Assembly: GCA_021295675.1 (NCBI GenBank)
Contig: JAGWBY010000081.1
Span: 31,283-38,058 of the forward strand
From: Candidatus Latescibacterota bacterium
GTDB lineage: Bacteria; Latescibacterota; UBA2968; UBA8231
Direction: 5' to 3'
DNA: 6,776 bases
A program made the position numbers and the translations under genes. A model generated the notes under the pieces. It did not search any database. It was given only the letters and a program-made list of their open reading frames with translations, and was not told where the DNA came from. The first letter of the stretch is position 1, and each line of letters begins with the position of its first letter. Below are positions 1 through 6,070 of this stretch, one piece after another.

Positions 1-20
1 GAGCGAAGCGAAGCATCCCA
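1..20. repeat. Edge-truncated GAGCGAAGCGAAG dispersed repeat
   Basis: The window opens with GAGCGAAGCGAAGCATCC, which contains a GAAGC tandem duplication. From memory, this core (complement CTTCGCTTCGCTC) resembles a short intergenic repeat scattered in many environmental bacterial genomes, usually as half of a larger palindrome. Only one arm is visible because the window begins here. Identification rests on pattern memory, not on a second copy in this window. Confidence 0.35.
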
Positions 21-50
21 TACCTAGGAGCCTATGCGTAACATCAGTTA

Positions 51-107
51 AGAATTAAAAATTAGGAATTGGGGCGGTGATGGGTAATTCTCAATTCTCA
101 ATTCCTA
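51..107. repeat. Inverted repeat built of AT-rich heptads
   Basis: The left side (51-71) reads as three 7-base units, AGAATTA, AAAATTA and GGAATTG. The right side (86-105) has AATTCTC twice followed by AATTCC, which is the same heptad in reverse complement. The perfect core arms are TAGGAATTG at 63-71 and CAATTCCTA at 99-107, with 27 bases between them. The whole could fold as an imperfect hairpin upstream of the first gene. No RNA family was recognised. Confidence 0.6.
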
Positions 108-173
108 TATTGAAATCAACCGCCGCCGTGTCTAAGTTACTCCATTCGATTTAGCCCCAACAGCGGAGCGAGC

Positions 174-1076
174 GTGCGATACCGACGATTCGGCAAAACA
201 AACTGGCAAGTCAGCGAAATCGCCATGGGTGGGTCTTGGTTCTACGGACGCCCGGAATACGGCCTCCTGCCGGTGGCGCACGGAGTCGCCATGGTCGAGC
301 GCGCCCTCAAATTGGGCATTAATTACTTCGACACGGCCCCGCTCTACGGCCAAGGCCGCAGCGAAAAGGTCCTCGGCCACGCCCTCAAAGGCGTTGACGC
401 GCCCTATTATCTGGCGACCAAGGTAGGCTATTATCCCGCGCCCTTCGACTACACCCGCGACACCGTGTGGCGGGGATTTGAAGCCAGCCTCCTGCGCTTG
501 CAGCGCGACTCGGTCAATCTGTTGCAACTCCACGAGGCCGAGCAGGCGGGCTGGGAGGGTATCTTCGGTCGGGAACGCGCCCTAGAAACCATGCTCGAAA
601 TCCGCGAGCAAGGACTCGCACAACACATCGGCCTCACCGGCTCAGACCTCGTGCTGATGCGCGATGTCCTCGCCGAGACTGACGCCTTCGTCTCGGTGAT
701 CACCTTTCTCAAATACGACCTGCTGGTGCAGACGGCCAAGGAGATCCTCCTGCCCACTGCGGCCGACCGCGACGTCGCCATCATCCTCGCCTCGCCGCTG
801 CACGCCGGCCTGCTCGGGTCCAAGCGCGACGCCTATAAGGAGGTCGGCCGCTTTGCCGAGCTATATCCCAAACTCGAAAAACTCGAAGCGCTGCTCGCCG
901 ACGAACCCGGCGACATGCCCGACCACGGTCTGCGCTACTTGCTGTCAGACCCCCAGGTCTCCGTGCTGCTCACCGGCGCGGCAACGCTAGACGAACTCGA
1001 AATCTCCACGGCTGTTTCCGACGGCCGCTACTTGTCACCCGAACTCATCGCCCGCATCCAAGCACTCACCCCTTGA
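174..1076 (+). CDS. Aldo/keto reductase (L-galactose/L-fucose dehydrogenase-like)
   Basis: This is a 300-residue NAD(P)(H)-dependent oxidoreductase, presumably cytosolic, with an (alpha/beta)8 barrel. The expected catalytic tetrad is visible: Asp53 and Tyr58 in NYFDTAPLYG, Lys83 in LATKVGYY, and His120 in LLQLHE. The N-terminus (RRFGKTNWQVSEIAMGG) is typical of the branch that holds L-galactose dehydrogenase and other sugar dehydrogenases, so the substrate is probably an aldose or related sugar. The exact substrate cannot be read from sequence. Translation starts at GTG 174, with GGAG at 165-168 five bases upstream; no better in-frame start fits the family N-terminus. It is the first gene of an operon: the next ORF begins 13 bases after its stop, behind its own ribosome site. 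The frame is intact and full length. Family call is firm, substrate open. Confidence 0.93.
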   Translation: MRYRRFGKTNWQVSEIAMGGSWFYGRPEYGLLPVAHGVAMVERALKLGINYFDTAPLYGQGRSEKVLGHALKGVDAPYYLATKVGYYPAPFDYTRDTVWRGFEASLLRLQRDSVNLLQLHEAEQAGWEGIFGRERALETMLEIREQGLAQHIGLTGSDLVLMRDVLAETDAFVSVITFLKYDLLVQTAKEILLPTAADRDVAIILASPLHAGLLGSKRDAYKEVGRFAELYPKLEKLEALLADEPGDMPDHGLRYLLSDPQVSVLLTGAATLDELEISTAVSDGRYLSPELIARIQALTP

Positions 1077-1089
1077 GAAGGAATTGCCC

Positions 1090-2109
1090 ATGAAACCTGT
1101 CCGCGTCGGCTGCATCGGCCTCGGCTGGATCACCCAAAGGGCGCACCTCCCAGCGTTAGCTGCGCTCGCTGAGGAAGGCCAAGTCGTCTTCCAAGCGTTC
1201 TGCGACAAAAGCGAGGAAACCCTCCGTGAACAAGCGGCCGTCTATAAGCCTCGCTCGACCTATACCGACCACCACCAGATGTTTGCAGAGCAGGAACTCG
1301 ACGCCGTGTACCTGTCCATTCCGCCGACCGCACACAGCGACGAAGTGCTCATCGCCGCGGACCAAGGCGTCGCTCTGTTCGTCGAAAAGCCGCAGACCCT
1401 CGACCTAGCGCAAGTCGCCAAATTCAACGCCGCAATCGAAAAAGCCGGCATCGTATCCCAAGTCGGCTTCGTCTATCGCTACGAGCCTTCTTCCGCACCG
1501 ACCTTGGAGCTATTGCAGCAGCGCACGCCGCGCCACGCCCAAATCCAAAACTTCTACAGCGGCCAGCCCATCCGCTATTGGACCAGCCGCTACGAACTCT
1601 GCGGCGGCTCTTTCGTCGAAAACACCATCCACAGCGTCGATCTGTTGCGCTACCTCCTCGGCGACATTGAGGCGGTCTCGGCCTTCTACGTCGAATCTCT
1701 GCCTGAAGAGTGCATCGAGCCGATGAACCTGCCCCACGTGTACAACGTCAACTACCGCTTCAGAGGGCGCTTGACTGCCAACGCCAGCGTCTCGCGAGTA
1801 ATGAGCAATGTCCCATACTCCAAGCGCGAAATCCTCGTCGTTAGCGACGACTCAATCATCGAGTGGAATCCACAAAAAGTGACGGAAAACGGCGAGGTAG
1901 TGTGGGAAGCGAAAGAAGAGTCGCAATCTCGCGGGGCCTTCTTTTCCCAGGCCCGCGCCTTTATCGCCGCCGTCCAAGCCGGCGACCCGGCCATGCCGCG
2001 CAGCCCCTACGTCCCTTCCCTCAACAGCCTAGCCGCCGTCTTGGGAGCCAATGCCTCGGCCGAAAGCGGCGGCGAGTTGGTCCTCCTCAACGACCTCACC
2101 CAAGGTTAG
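1090..2109 (+). CDS. Gfo/Idh/MocA family oxidoreductase
   Basis: This is a 339-residue NAD(P)-dependent dehydrogenase of the glucose-fructose oxidoreductase / inositol dehydrogenase family, acting on a sugar or polyol. An N-terminal Rossmann fold is shown by the glycine motif in VGCIGLGW (Gly7, Gly10, Gly12). The family hallmark EKP is at residues 99-101 (LFVEKPQTLDL, Lys100 being catalytic in the family). In the C-terminal half, GGSFVENTIHSVDLLRYLLG at 172-191 carries the expected His181 near the substrate. The start is taken as ATG 1090 because AAGGA at 1078-1082 lies seven bases upstream. A TTG at 1084 would extend it by two residues but sits too close to that site. It lies 13 bases after the aldo/keto reductase and 6 bases before the next gene, so the three are probably co-transcribed and serve one pathway. 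Substrate unknown. Confidence 0.93.
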   Translation: MKPVRVGCIGLGWITQRAHLPALAALAEEGQVVFQAFCDKSEETLREQAAVYKPRSTYTDHHQMFAEQELDAVYLSIPPTAHSDEVLIAADQGVALFVEKPQTLDLAQVAKFNAAIEKAGIVSQVGFVYRYEPSSAPTLELLQQRTPRHAQIQNFYSGQPIRYWTSRYELCGGSFVENTIHSVDLLRYLLGDIEAVSAFYVESLPEECIEPMNLPHVYNVNYRFRGRLTANASVSRVMSNVPYSKREILVVSDDSIIEWNPQKVTENGEVVWEAKEESQSRGAFFSQARAFIAAVQAGDPAMPRSPYVPSLNSLAAVLGANASAESGGELVLLNDLTQG

Positions 2110-2115
2110 ATCACC

Positions 2116-3555
2116 ATGCCCCTTTCTCGACTGGTACGGCATCTGGCCCTCCCACCGCAAGATCGAAGACGACGGCACCGTCTGGTCGCAGGACCCGCCC
2201 CAAGGCATTGAATTAGTGCCCGAACTGGCGCGCAAATCCGAGGTCTTCTTCCACAAGGAGCGCCCTTGGGAGCAAGGAGCCAATCTCCACATCAACGCCA
2301 TGCTCTACGACGAAGGGCGCTACCGCCTCTGGTACGGCGTGCAACGCTTGGACGACATCACGCGCTCGTATGTCTGCTACGCCGAAAGCGACGACGGCTT
2401 TACCTATCAGCGGCCGGAGTTGGGATTGTGCGAGTACGAAGGCTCTACCCGCAACAACATCATCTGCGCGGGCCGCGACCATCCCCTCGGCTGGGTATTC
2501 ATCGCGCTACAAGGCCGTCGGCTCGGGGGCGAATTACTTCCGCGACGGCCAGCCCGACCCGGAAATGGACTCCGCGCGCTTCAAGGCCCTGCTCGCAGCC
2601 CGCGACTTGGGCGATGTGTCGGCCGGGGAAAAGGCCCAGGGGATTGAGATTCGGCAGCAGCTCCTCGGCGCGACCTCTGCCGACGGCATCCACTGGCACA
2701 ACCTCAGCGCACCCGTCTTCGACGCCGGCGCAACCCAGCTAGACACCCACAATCTCTGCATTTACGATCCCCACCAAGATCAATACGTGGCGTACCTGCG
2801 CGGCCATATCGACCGCCGGCGCTTGGTGCGCCGCGCCTCAGGTCCGCAGTTTGAATCGCTGGCCGACCCGCACCCCTGCCTCCTGCCCGACCCCTTGGAC
2901 GCGCTCGACGACGACATCTACAACCCCTGCTACACGCCGTATCCCGGCACGCAGCCGCGCTACCTGATGTTTCCGTCGATATACCATCGGATCGCCTCTA
3001 CGGTCGATGTCCAACTCGCGGTCAGCCGCGATAACCACCAATGGATCCGGCCCTTTCGCCAGCCCATCAGGGGGAACGTACGGCCAGCTCTACGCCAGCC
3101 CGAATCTCATCGCTGCCAACGGCACTTGGCGGCTGCCTTTTAGGGGTTATCAACGCCGCCACGACTTTCTCCGCCGTGGGGCGGCCCACTCCGAGGATGG
3201 GGAATTTCGCTGGGCCTGTTGGGAGCCGGATCGGCTCGCGGGAATAGAGGCCAAAGGCGAGGGACGGGTCACGCTCATCGAACGGCCCTGTTGCGGGCGC
3301 GAGCTGCTGCTCAACTTTCGCACGGCCCCGGACGGGTGGATCAAGGCCGAAATCGTCCAGACCATTCACACGCCACCCCAGCCCGTAGGAGCTCACCCCG
3401 GCTTTTCGCTCGCCGAGGCCGAACCCCTCACCGGCGATTCCATCGCCGAGGCGGCGCGCTGGCGGGGCCAAACCGACCTAGCGGCCCTCGCAGGCGAAAA
3501 AGTCGGCCTCCGCTTTCACCTGTACAAAGCCAAGCTGTTTTCGGTATCTATTTGA
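2116..3555 (+). pseudogene. GH32/GH43-like beta-propeller protein, frameshifted
   Basis: One protein of about 480 residues is readable only by changing frame three times. The pieces are a start ATG 2116 (AAGG at 2102-2105); then FLDWYGIWPSHRKIEDDG to about 2485; then RYKAVGSGANYFRDGQ to about 3069; then GTYGQLYASPNLIAANG to TGA 3553-3555. Every step is equivalent to one extra base. Candidate sites are CCCC 2119-2122, CCCC 2483-2486 (or GGG 2493-2495) and GGGGG 3070-3074. Family-like signatures include WEQGANLHINAMLYDEGRYRLWYG, DDIYNPCYTPYPG, RYLMFPSIYHR, VDVQLAVSRDNHQW and a C-terminal beta-domain (GWIKAEIVQ, WRGQTDLAALAG, VGLRFHLYKAKLFS). These recall uncharacterised five-bladed propeller proteins annotated as GH32/GH43-like, common in Planctomycetes and Poribacteria. 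The natural C-terminus seems close to 3555. It is the third gene of the sugar operon. It may be a true pseudogene or carry consensus errors; the neighbouring genes are intact. Glycan cleavage is inferred from fold only. Confidence 0.75.
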
Positions 3556-3663
3556 GGCGACCAGCGAACACCTCGGCGAACCGCTCCTCGGCGATGCCGC
3601 CCAAGCGCTGCGCCATGCGCTCGAAGGCGGCGCGGCGATAGTCCCATAAAAAATCACCGAGGA

Positions 3664-3684
3664 CTGACGGCTTTAGCCGTTCAG
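3664..3684 (+). repeat. Left-end subterminal hairpin of the IS605 element
   Basis: CTGA-CGGC pairs with GCCG-T-TCAG around a TTTA loop with one bulged T at 3680/3681. In IS200/IS605 elements such a hairpin on the top strand is bound by TnpA and sets the cleavage position. It matches the right-end hairpin in loop sequence and outer CTGA/TCAG pairs. Confidence 0.8.
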
Positions 3685-3692
3685 GGGGATAG

Positions 3693-3763
3693 GTGTTGAT
3701 TTCTTGACGGGCGGGCAACGCACCACACCAGGCGTTTGTCCGTCCAAGAAAGAAATCAAACAC
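3693..3763. repeat. Long imperfect inverted repeat in the tnpA leader
   Basis: The left arm 3693-3721 (GTGTTGATTTCTTGACGG, then GGCAACGC) matches the reverse complement of 3732-3763. A few small gaps are needed, and about 10 bases remain as the loop (ACCACACCAG). In a tnpA transcript that begins upstream this would be a strong stem-loop ending about 50 bases before the tnpA start. IS200 is known to carry a leader stem-loop that blocks read-through transcription into tnpA; a similar role here is inference. No T-run follows it on either strand. Confidence 0.65.
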
Positions 3764-3813
3764 AAGTTCATTAAATGGCTGATAGTAAACAAACCTTTGT
3801 GTAAGTTTATAGG

Positions 3814-4197
3814 ATGACAAACAAACGCAAATCGGCAGGCGGCACCCACCAAATTCAATATCATCTCGTTTGGTGTCCCAAGTATCGGCACGGCGTCTTG
3901 ACGGGCGACATTGCATCCGCGCGGGACGAAGCGCTTCACGCCAAGGCGTCCGCGTTGGGCGTTGAAATCCTTTCGTTGGCGATTCGTCCCGATCACGTAC
4001 ATCTGTTCGTTACCGGAACGCCGACGATGGCCGTCAACCAGCTCGTGCGACACTTCAAAGGCTACACCGCGCACGAACTCAGAGCACGGTTTCCTTCGCT
4101 CAAGACGCGGCTGCCGTCGCTGTGGTCGCGCTCGTACTATGCCGGCAGCATTGGACAGGTCTCGGACGAAACGGTGCGCCGCTACATCGAAGCGTAA
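3814..4197 (+). CDS. tnpA: IS200/IS605 TnpA transposase, probably truncated
   Basis: This is a Y1 single-stranded DNA transposase of the HUH class that cuts and rejoins the element's ends. Visible motifs are YHLVWCPKYRHGVL near residue 16, the HUH pair His61-Val-His63 in RPDHVHLFV, LWSRSYYAGSIGQVS, and the nucleophile Tyr124 in RRYIEA. The His61-Tyr124 spacing of 63 residues equals that of IS608 TnpA (His64, Tyr127). The frame ends at TAA 4195, so the last residue is Tyr+3. The following codons would read K, G, V and TGA at 4207. A single C-to-T change of CAA would give this TAA, and the Tyr+4 position is Gln131 in IS608, a metal ligand. The 127-residue protein therefore lacks a key residue and may be inactive. 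The start ATG 3814 has only a weak AGG directly before it, which fits the low expression usual for these genes. Confidence 0.9.
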   Translation: MTNKRKSAGGTHQIQYHLVWCPKYRHGVLTGDIASARDEALHAKASALGVEILSLAIRPDHVHLFVTGTPTMAVNQLVRHFKGYTAHELRARFPSLKTRLPSLWSRSYYAGSIGQVSDETVRRYIEA

Positions 4198-4209
4198 AAA
4201 GGTGTCTGA

Positions 4210-5331
4210 ATGCAGCGCACGTACCAATATCGCCTCTACCCCAACCAAGAGCAGGAAGATGCGTTGGACGTAATTTTGCGCCAGTCCTGCTTGCTGTATA
4301 ACGAGGCACTCGAACACCGACGCGATGTGTACAAGCACACCGGGCAATCCGTCAGCTACCCCGCGCAATGGGAACGCTTCTGCGAGGATCGCAAGGCGCG
4401 GCTGGAAGACTTTGGACTGCTCAACGCAACGTCCGTTCAACAGCTTCTGCGCCGTCTCGACAAGTCGTTTGCCGCCTTCTTCCGTCGTCTCAAGGATGAC
4501 GAGACGCCGGGCTTTCCTCGCTTCAAGCCAGCGCAACGCTACCGCTCGGTTGAGTACCGGCACGGTGATGGCTGCAAGCTCACGGGGGACACGCTCTACG
4601 TCCAGCACGTCGGCGAGGTCAAGGTTAAGCGGCATCGGGCTGTTCCCGAAGGATGTCTCAAGCACGTCGTCCTCACCCGCAAGGCTGGCAAATGGTTCGT
4701 CAGCTTCCAAGGCGACGACGGCACCGAGCCTGCACCGCAGCGCACCGAGGGCAAGGCTATCGGCGTTGACATGGGACTGCACAGCCTGCTGGCCTTCTCG
4801 GACGGAACGCTGATTGACAACCCGCGCTGGCTGCGTCGGTCGCTGGCCAAGCTGCGACGGGCACAACGGGCCTTGGCACGTAAGACGCGCTTTTCTTCGC
4901 GCTGGTGGCAGTGCAAAAGGCGCGTCGAAGCGCTGCACAGCAAGATCGCCAACCAGCGCAAGGACTATCTGCACCGACTGACCTACCGCATGACGAAATC
5001 CTTTGCACGTATCGCCGTCGAAGACGTATCGCCGCGCTTTATGATTGCCAATCGGCACCTCGCGCTTTCTGCTTCCGACGCGGCTTGGACGCTGTTCAAC
5101 TCGATGCTCGACTACAAGGCTGAAAGGGCCGGTTGTGTGGTCGTCGAGGTGGATGCCAAGCACACGTCGCAAGCCTGCTCGGGCTGTGGGCATATCGAAA
5201 AGAAGCGGTTGTCGCAACGGTGGCACTCCTGCCGGTGTGGTACTGAACTGGACCGCGACGTCAACGCCGCGGTGAATATCTTGAACAAGGCTCGATGCGA
5301 GCCTACGGAACTCAACGTAGCCTGCAGCTAG
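4210..5331 (+). CDS. tnpB: TnpB RNA-guided nuclease of the IS605 element
   Basis: This 373-residue protein belongs to the TnpB family, the ancestors of Cas12, which cut DNA under guidance of an omega RNA made from the element's right end. The N-terminus (RTYQYRLYPNQEQEDAL) and helical middle (RLDKSFAAFFRRLKDDETPGFPRFK, about 82-106) are typical. The RuvC-like catalytic residues are all present: Asp187 in GVDMG, Glu271 in IAVEDVS, and Asp350 in ELDRDVNAAVNIL. They sit close to Asp191, Glu278 and Asp361 of ISDra2 TnpB. A zinc-finger insert lies between (Cys323-x2-Cys326, Cys341-x-Cys343); its second pair is CxC rather than CxxC. ATG 4210 directly follows the TGA that would end the unmutated tnpA frame, with AAGG at 4199-4202 as ribosome site, so the two genes were translationally linked. 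The frame is intact, so the nuclease may still work although TnpA is damaged. Confidence 0.95.
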   Translation: MQRTYQYRLYPNQEQEDALDVILRQSCLLYNEALEHRRDVYKHTGQSVSYPAQWERFCEDRKARLEDFGLLNATSVQQLLRRLDKSFAAFFRRLKDDETPGFPRFKPAQRYRSVEYRHGDGCKLTGDTLYVQHVGEVKVKRHRAVPEGCLKHVVLTRKAGKWFVSFQGDDGTEPAPQRTEGKAIGVDMGLHSLLAFSDGTLIDNPRWLRRSLAKLRRAQRALARKTRFSSRWWQCKRRVEALHSKIANQRKDYLHRLTYRMTKSFARIAVEDVSPRFMIANRHLALSASDAAWTLFNSMLDYKAERAGCVVVEVDAKHTSQACSGCGHIEKKRLSQRWHSCRCGTELDRDVNAAVNILNKARCEPTELNVACS

Positions 5332-5380
5332 GGCAAGCGTGTTCCGTGAAAGCTGACTGCTTTAGCTGTCAGTGGCTTAC
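5240..5380 (+). ncRNA. Probable omega RNA (reRNA) scaffold of TnpB
   Basis: In IS605 elements the guide RNA of TnpB is made from the 3' end of tnpB through the right end, and the adjoining flank acts as the guide. Here that region covers the last codons of tnpB, a short spacer (5332-5352) and the right-end hairpin. The 5' boundary is approximate and no promoter was identified. The scaffold is inferred from family biology and position, not from a covariance model. If the right tip is 5380, the guide would begin at 5381, in the leader of the antitoxin gene. Confidence 0.45.
5353..5372 (+). repeat. Right-end subterminal hairpin of the IS605 element
   Basis: CTGAC pairs with GTCAG, followed by a T-T mismatch, GC/GC pairs and a TTTA loop. 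AAAG at 5349-5352 abuts the hairpin foot and TTAC at 5377-5380 follows four bases after it. This is the arrangement of guide and cleavage tetranucleotides in IS200/IS605 right ends. No T-run follows, so it is not a standard terminator. Confidence 0.8.
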
Positions 5381-5389
5381 ACACTGTAA
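5377..5389. promoter_or_regulatory. Palindrome before the antitoxin gene, possible operator
   Basis: TTACA and TGTAA form a perfect 5-base inverted repeat with a CAC spacer, ending 26 bases before the GTG start of the antitoxin. VapB-type ribbon-helix-helix antitoxins usually repress their own promoter by binding short palindromes in this position. The left arm overlaps the presumed transposon tip, so the match may instead be part of the element's end. No convincing -35/-10 pair was found beside it. Confidence 0.35.
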
Positions 5390-5415
5390 AGCACAGCATC
5401 TGCAAGGAGATGAAC

Positions 5416-5661
5416 GTGAAAAACATCACCGTATCTGTAGATGAAGAAACCCATCGGCTCGCCCGCATTCGGGCGGCGGAGTTGGGCACATCCGTGTCGG
5501 CACTGGTCCGGGGCTACCTCAAAACCCTCGTCCGCAAGCGAGCCGACCAAACGGCGGCGTCTCGTCGATTGGGTTTTATGGCCGGACAGATCGAAGTCCC
5601 CGACGACTTCGACAGCATGGGCGGGCCGGAGATAGAAAAAATGTTCGAGGGAAACGCATGA
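5416..5661 (+). CDS. vapB: VapB-type ribbon-helix-helix antitoxin
   Basis: This 81-residue protein should neutralise the downstream PIN toxin and repress its own operon. Residues 3-8 (NITVSV) look like the DNA-binding beta strand, followed by two helices separated by GTSVS (24-28), a ribbon-helix-helix pattern. The tail RLGFMAGQIEVPDDFDSM (51-68) and the acidic EIEKMFEG end are of the kind that wraps the toxin active site. The start is set at GTG 5416. AAGGAG at 5404-5409 is six bases upstream of it but directly abuts the ATG at 5410, which is too close to work; starting at 5410 would only add M-N. The stop overlaps the toxin start in ATGA. The gene begins 35 bases after the presumed right tip of the IS605 element, so its original promoter may have been displaced. 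Confidence 0.82.
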   Translation: MKNITVSVDEETHRLARIRAAELGTSVSALVRGYLKTLVRKRADQTAASRRLGFMAGQIEVPDDFDSMGGPEIEKMFEGNA

Positions 5662-6044
5662 CTTTATTGCTGGATACCCATCTATTGCTGTGGGCGGCAG
5701 GCGACCCCGAACGGTTGTCAGCAGAATCCCAAGACCTTCTCGGCGACCCTGCCACGGAACTGATGTTCAGCACCGCAAGCATTTGGGAGGTCGTCATCAA
5801 GAACGCGCTCGGCCGAAGCGACTTCCGCGTCGAACCGCGACTGTTGCGGGACGGTCTGATACAAAACGGCTACAGCGAACTTGCGGTTCGATCCGAACAC
5901 GCGCTCGCTGTCGGTCGTTTGCCACCGCTTCACAAGGACCCTTTCGACCGCATACTCATCGCGCAAGCACAAGTCGAAAACGTTACGCTGCTTACCACAG
6001 ACGACAAGGTGGCCTGCTATCCCGGCCCCATCCAAGCGGTCTGA
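5658..6044 (+). CDS. vapC: VapC-type PIN-domain toxin
   Basis: This 128-residue PIN-domain protein is probably a metal-dependent ribonuclease toxin. The four expected acidic residues are present: Asp6 in LLLDTHLLLW, Glu44 in ASIWEVVIK, Asp97 in KDPFDRILIAQA, and Asp115 in LLTTDDKV. Length and the LLLDTHLLLWAAGDPERLS opening match the VapC group paired with short DNA-binding antitoxins. Its start overlaps the antitoxin stop by 4 bases, indicating translational coupling as in other type II systems. The cellular RNA target cannot be predicted. The next gene begins 26 bases downstream and may be transcribed with it. The frame is intact with all catalytic residues, so the toxin is probably functional. 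Confidence 0.9.
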   Translation: MTLLLDTHLLLWAAGDPERLSAESQDLLGDPATELMFSTASIWEVVIKNALGRSDFRVEPRLLRDGLIQNGYSELAVRSEHALAVGRLPPLHKDPFDRILIAQAQVENVTLLTTDDKVACYPGPIQAV

Positions 6045-6070
6045 TGGGTCGGCCGCAAGGAGAAATGGCC

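Larger units (their letters stand above)
3646..5380 (+). mobile_element. IS200/IS605-family element (tnpA + tnpB)
   Basis: The element carries a Y1/HUH transposase gene followed directly by tnpB in the same orientation. Subterminal hairpins flank the pair: CTGACGGC-TTTA-GCCGTTCAG at 3664-3684 and CTGACTGC-TTTA-GCTGTCAG at 5353-5372. Both share the TTTA loop. This family moves as single-stranded DNA, has no terminal inverted repeats and makes no target duplication, so the tips are not marked by repeats. The right tip is placed after TTAC 5377-5380 because AAAG lies directly 5' of the right hairpin, the guide/cleavage pair known from IS608. The left tip after TCCC 3642-3645 is a weaker guess based on GAGG at 3659-3662; TCAC 3654-3657 is an alternative. 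The size of about 1.73 kb is normal for the family. Presence is firm, exact ends are not. Confidence 0.85.

Noticed and set aside
110..138. Possible promoter TTGAAA ... TAAGTT before the aldo/keto reductase
   Set aside because: The -10 candidate matches the consensus at only about three of six positions, so it is not better than chance.
132..533. Open frame on the - strand opposite the start of the aldo/keto reductase
   Set aside because: It is antisense to the catalytic Asp/Tyr/Lys region of an intact reductase gene and has no recognisable motif.
2051..2115. Start of the GH-like frame at ATG 2051 inside the Gfo/Idh/MocA gene
   Set aside because: The residues before FLDWYG are only an off-frame reading of the upstream gene. 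ATG 2116 plus one frameshift gives a sensible N-terminus (MPFLDWYG).
4195..4197. TAA reassigned as glutamine in this organism
   Set aside because: Stops of the other intact genes (TGA, TAG) behave normally, and a single suspect TAA in a transposase is better explained by a nonsense mutation.
3673..5226. Long 517-codon open frame on the - strand
   Set aside because: It lies antisense to tnpA and tnpB, both of which have clear family motifs; its translation shows no recognisable domain. It is a shadow of GC-rich codon use.
5353..5372. Rho-independent terminator after tnpB
   Set aside because: The hairpin is not followed by a T-run and fits the right-end transposition hairpin of IS605 better.
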